A stretch of 64,000 nucleotides of DNA from Castor canadensis. Taxonomy: Eukaryota > Chordata > Mammalia > Rodentia > Castoridae. The position numbers and the translations under genes were made by a program. Each line of letters starts with the position of its first letter. Position 1 is the first letter of the stretch. The stretch spans positions 157,681,973 to 157,745,972 of the forward strand of contig NC_133389.1 of assembly GCF_047511655.1 (NCBI RefSeq). Direction: 5' to 3'. The notes beneath the pieces were generated by a model. That model was not told the DNA's origin. It made no database searches and saw nothing but the letters and a program-made list of their open reading frames with translations. Shown here one piece after another: positions 60,172-64,000 of this stretch.

Positions 60172-61838
60172 GCACTAGTAGAAAACATCTCTTTTGGGGA
60201 AGTGGGGACCTGACGTGGCTGACAGGCTCTCTTCTTGGAAGTTTAGTACATAGCTAATGGAGAGGAGCCCTGAGCAAAACAGCACTGACAGCGAATGTTT
60301 GCTAAGCTCCTCCAAGGGCCAGAGGTTGTACCAGGAATACCGTTAACACACTAAGCAAAACAGACACAAATTTCTGCTCTCAGGTTTTTAAAATCCTGTG
60401 ACTTAAGAAAACATTAGTAAAATAACACATAATATTGGAAGGTGATGAGAACTAGGGAAATAAATAGCAGGAAAAAGGGACAAGGGAGTATTTTAGGATA
60501 TAATTTTAAATGGAGGGCATTTATTCAGAAGTTGACATTTGACTAAAAGTCTGGAGAAGATAAGGAAATAAGTCTTGAGCGATCGAGGAGGATGGTACTG
60601 AAATCCAGGAAGAGCATCAGAGCTGGAGCTGTGAATGAGAAGAGATGGGGAGGGAGCAAAGGTCAGTGAGCTCTGCTGGAGGAGAAGGCAGGTCCTCTGG
60701 CCTTCAGACATTGCTAAGACTAATGCTTTTTCTCAAGATGAAATGGGGGTGCCTCTGGAGGATTTGGGGTTGTAGTAAGAATAAATGAGAATGTGTCATT
60801 GGTTACCAATTTGTTTGAGTCAGGGAAGACAGAACACCATGTACACAAGTTATGTGACATGGCTTTATTACTCACAGATAGGCAGGAAGGGACAATAAAA
60901 CCCTAGGATTCATTTCCCAGACTCAGGAAAGTGGGAGAGTGGGTAGGGAGTGGATAGAATCTCTGTTGTATATACCTCACTTTCATTGTAGCTAAGTCAC
61001 CCCAGAAAACTGCCTACCTGGGTTAGATACCCTAGGGAACACATGATGTTTTGCAAGACATCCTGTTTTGGGAAGGGACTGGAAGGGGCCAGGTCTGTTC
61101 TATCCAGTCTCTCTCCTTATCTCAAGATGCTGCATTCCCTGCATATTCTACAGATAATCTTGAGAACTGCAAGCAAAAGGGGCAGGAGAATAGGACGGCT
61201 TCAGCACCACCTAGAGAACTGTCCTGCAGAGAGAGAGAGCAAGAACACAGTCTGGAAGACCAGTCAGAGACTATGGAAATAATTCTGGGTGGCCTGTGGT
61301 GGACATGGACTATCGTGGTGGAATCGGAGTTTATAAGAATGAAGGGTTTAGGATTCATGTTAAGAAGAGTTGAGCTTATGAGAATCTTGTTTGATATGAG
61401 TGTTAGATTCAAAGAAATTATTGCTAAAAAGATAAACCAGGATTTTGAATCTTTTTGTGTATTATGTTCTTTAATAGCATTTAAAAAATCTAGGTGAAAG
61501 CGTAGCTACTGCTGACAGTTGGAAGAGCTACTTATAGCTGTTTACAGTGACATCTAATGTTTTTATACATTGATTGCCAGAATTGCGATAGCTAATACAT
61601 TGGAATAATTTGGATGTTTTAATTTTGCAAATAAATGGTTCCTATCAGTGGGCCTCTGAAGATACCGGGCAGGTGAATTTTGGGACATTTGCATCCTGTC
61701 TATGCCATTCTAGTTTCCAACATTACCCATTGGTTTTACATTTTGCCACAGGCAGTGACCTGAAATTTTGTATTTTCAATGCATTTATTCTCTATTGTTT
61801 TCTCATTTTTATTTGCCTTTTTATTTTTTGCTCATCAG

Positions 61839-61949
61839 AAGGTAATTGCTTTCCAGAATGGGATGGACTCATATGTTGGCCCAGAGGGACAGTGGGGAAA
61901 ATATCAGCCGTACCATGCCCTCCTTACATTTATGACTTCAATCATAAAG
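61839..61949 (+). CDS. PTH2R: PTH2R exon 3 (hormone-binding domain core)
   Basis: It completes codon 60 (Glu) and encodes residues 61-96 plus the first base of codon 97. Key segments are [16 protein letters not shown] and [13 protein letters not shown]. It carries Cys63, Cys72 and Cys86 and the class B conserved Asp68, Trp73, Pro74 and Pro87 around the EWD...CWP and PCP motifs. These form the core of the extracellular domain that captures the peptide hormone. The acceptor follows a long T-rich tract ending CATCAG, and the donor is G|GTATTG, weaker than consensus. The sequence is nearly identical to human as recalled, so strong constraint is likely. Confidence 0.97.
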
Positions 61950-62050
61950 GTATTGAATTTTTTTTGAAATGATTAATTTGAGATGGAAATTTCAGGGTTT
62001 TGTTTTTTGGTAATAGATTATGTGATCTCAGTGTCTTTCATATCTTACAG
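61950..62050 (+). other. PTH2R: PTH2R intron 3 (101 bp)
   Basis: A very short intron between exons 3 and 4. Donor GTATTG, acceptor CTTACAG with a pyrimidine-rich run (about 62032-62047). A plausible branch region is the tgatctcag segment at 62019. Confidence 0.93.
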
Positions 62051-62166
62051 GAGTTGCTTTCCGATATTGTACCCCAAATGGAACATGGGATTTTATTCAC
62101 AACTCAAATAAAACAGGGGCTAATTATTCAGACTGCTTTCTGCATCCAGATATCAGCATAGGAAAG
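62051..62166 (+). CDS. PTH2R: PTH2R exon 4 (end of extracellular domain)
   Basis: It completes codon 97 (Gly) and encodes residues 98-135. It carries VAFRYC (Cys103), [17 protein letters not shown] (Cys125) and PDISIGK, ending at the donor AAG|GTAATG in phase 0. Cys103 and Cys125 should pair with Cys63 and Cys86. Sequons are NGT, NKT and NYS. Two changes stand out against the family as recalled: the Trp expected after NKT is Gly119 (codon GGG, 62116-62118), and two residues expected between Cys125 and the following Phe are absent. The reading frame is otherwise intact. Confidence 0.95.
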
Positions 62167-64000
62167 GTAATGTCATTTCAGTGTTTGTGAATCCCTAACA
62201 GAAAACAGAATGATGCATAAAGCCATTCTGATTGTCAGCCACTATATATAAAACACCTTTGTTCTATGACACAAAGATTATAAAATATAAAAGCAATCAT
62301 AGAATCCTCTCAGAAGCACATGAACCAGTCTGGTATTTTCCTTAGATTAGAGTTACTTGTCTGAGACACACAGATATAAAAATATGTGTGTGTTATGTTA
62401 CATTATGGTTATATTATATTATATCATTTATACTATGCATAAAAAATCTAAATAGGAAATCAATAACATGACTGATGATCCATTCTTAGTTACCCATGAA
62501 TGACTACAACTTATCTCACTCTATCTATATTTCTGAAAACTACCTTTGCATTTTAGAGAAGTATTTCTATCTCATAAGGTTTGCTAGTAGACGATTTCAT
62601 TATTTTCTGACAGATTAGAGTTGTGGAATTAAAGAGGAGCAAGGGGTTAGTTTTTCAGCACAGTGCCTTCATTTCACAGATGTGAGTCAACTGAGAACCA
62701 GAGATTGGTGAATCTAAGGGACATAGTTTGCTGATGACAGGTCTAGAGCAGAGCCCTGATGTCAGTGTTGTTTGTAAGATAGCAATCATATTTAAACTTC
62801 AGAAATTTCTAGAGAGTTACTGTTCAGTTATATTTGGCAGTTTAAAAGTCACACTTATATCATACCACTTAGGCATGGTGAGTAAAAATGTGTAATGAAC
62901 ATATGATGGTAGGAATGTATATGATAAGTTGCTGAATATCAACTCAGAATCTTGAATGAAGATTCTGAGAACCATCTGTTATATGGAAACTCTCAGCATT
63001 AAACATTTTTTGTAAGCCTGCTGGTTTTTTTTTTCTTTTTTGTGGGACTAGGGTTTGAACTCAGGGCTTCATGCTTGCAAAGCAAGTGCTCTACCTCTTG
63101 AGCCGCAACTCCAGTCCATTTTGCTCTGGCTGTTTTGGAGATGGGTTCTCACCACGAACTATTTGCCCTGGCTATCCTTGAAATGTGATCCTCCTGATCC
63201 CCACCTCCTAAATAGCTAAGATTACAGGTTTCAGCCATTGGTGCCTGGCTTTTCCTACTGATTTTTGGAGGAAATAGGAAAGAGAAGAGTAGAAGGAGAA
63301 GTGGTTGAGATGAAGATTTCTTTGTTCTTTCCTTCTTAACTTCTTTTCTGTTACAAAGTACTACCACATTAATGTGCTCTGTAGTAATTTGTTGAAAGAC
63401 CTTCAGTTTTGTGCTTCAAGACTGAAACTTAGATAAAATTAGCCAAGGTGAGGAGATTGTTCTATATTCTATGACACAAGTAATACCAACATTGAATTAT
63501 ATTATTTTATATTAATAAAATGCTACAAAAATTCCAGTCTCCTTAGCAGAAACATTCACTGATCATGAAATTAATGTTTTTTAATGGCTATAAAATGACT
63601 TGAGTTACTTTGAAATAAGAAGAAATAAGCATTCACTGATGTTAATGTACTCTGTGATGATCTTCAGTTGTGCCTAAATGATGGCAAATGGAAGCCTTTC
63701 ATATTTTCAATGGACATTAAATTAAATAATGGTTTCATTTATATAGAACTTGAACCTTATAACCATTCTTTGTGACTGCTGTATATTGTAAAAATTAAAA
63801 TAATGAACCAAAGATGTACACCATTTCATATCAAAATGATTTAAAAGCGAACTAAAATGTGAAGAATTTTGTTAGCATAAATTAATTTTATCTCCTTAAT
63901 AAAAAATACAAAGAATATTTTCTGTTGTTTACTACCCTTAAGGAATAATTTGAGAGACTCAAGGAAAACAAATATCCTCTAGTAAGGGAACTAGATGTCT
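62167..64000 (+). other. PTH2R: PTH2R intron 4, partial
   Basis: Starts GTAATG and runs off the window. It contains a composite SINE at 63028-63252 and otherwise AT-rich DNA without a recognised exon. Confidence 0.85.
63028..63252 (-). mobile_element. Composite SINE
   Basis: A T run, then 'gggtttgaactcagggctt...gtgctctacctcttgagcc' (ID-like half reversed) and 'gcctggct' preceded by 'gattacaggtttcagcc' (7SL-like half reversed). Confidence 0.88.

Larger units (their letters stand above)
54642..61838 (+). other. PTH2R: PTH2R intron 2 (7.2 kb)
   Basis: GTAAAG donor; the acceptor is preceded by a strong T-rich tract (about 61803-61836). It contains the L1 at 55615-56530, an L1 3' end at 57308, and MaLR LTRs at 58735 and 59571. 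Positions 56680-57300 may be an old L1 but are not resolved. Positions 60280-60720 vaguely resemble L2. I recognise nothing in 57641-58734, 58986-59570 or 60721-61800. Confidence 0.9.
17264..64000 (+). other. PTH2R: PTH2R gene, 5' portion (exons 1-4; continues beyond window)
   Basis: Four coding exons join into one frame of 135 codons with consistent phases (0, 1, 1, 0) and GT-AG borders. The product is the N-terminal part of the parathyroid hormone 2 receptor, a plasma-membrane class B1 GPCR. It is activated by TIP39 and signals mainly through Gs and cAMP. The signal peptide, the six cysteines (48, 63, 72, 86, 103, 125) and several N-glycosylation sequons are all present. The seven-helix domain is encoded to the right of the window. 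Intron sizes are 37.2 kb, 7.2 kb, 101 bp and more than 1.8 kb. Confidence 0.95.

Noticed and set aside
61051..61497. 148-codon plus-strand frame in intron 2
   Set aside because: No recognisable domain, no splice or promoter context, and overlapping open frames on both strands.
1..64000. CRISPR arrays, operons or bacterial-type elements
   Set aside because: No regularly spaced repeats, ribosome binding sites or bacterial gene density. All signals are those of a mammalian nuclear genome.

Overview
This 64 kb window is mammalian nuclear DNA. It has long introns, a CpG-island promoter, GT-AG splice sites, abundant LINE-1 (L1), MIR, MaLR LTR and MER20 remnants, and two lineage-specific SINE types: a tRNA-Ala/ID-like monomer and a 7SL-like head joined to an ID-like tail. 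The SINE types and the young L1 subfamily point to a non-muroid rodent, with a beaver-like (castorimorph) animal as my best guess. The species is inferred and not proven.

The only host gene I can support is the 5' part of PTH2R (parathyroid hormone 2 receptor, a class B1 GPCR that binds the neuropeptide TIP39), on the + strand. Exon 1 (17264-17338, signal peptide) lies in a CpG island at about 16730-17530. Exon 2 (54539-54641), exon 3 (61839-61949) and exon 4 (62051-62166) encode almost the whole extracellular hormone-binding domain. Joined, they give one open frame of 135 codons with matching splice phases and all six domain cysteines. The membrane-spanning exons lie beyond the right edge. 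Two coding changes deserve checking: Trp to Gly at predicted residue 119, and loss of two codons just after the sixth cysteine, both relative to the family as I recall it.

Layout: 1-16.7 kb is upstream DNA with a 6.3 kb full-length but dead L1 (3850-10122). Intron 1 (37 kb, 17.3-54.5 kb) is built largely of nested L1, SINE and LTR insertions. Intron 2 (7.2 kb) carries an L1 that appears to have transduced about 300 bp of 3' flank, plus MaLR LTRs. Intron 3 is only 101 bp. Intron 4 begins at 62167 and runs off the window.

Most L1 copies lie antisense to PTH2R, and several have clean target-site duplications (TSDs) that allow the insertion order to be read. I found no second protein-coding host gene, no structural RNA gene, no CRISPR array and no convincing unknown gene system. 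The most interesting items are insertion-history features (3' transduction, L1 in L1, an LTR inside an LTR, an AT palindrome, an unexplained 0.8 kb insertion) and the two PTH2R coding changes.
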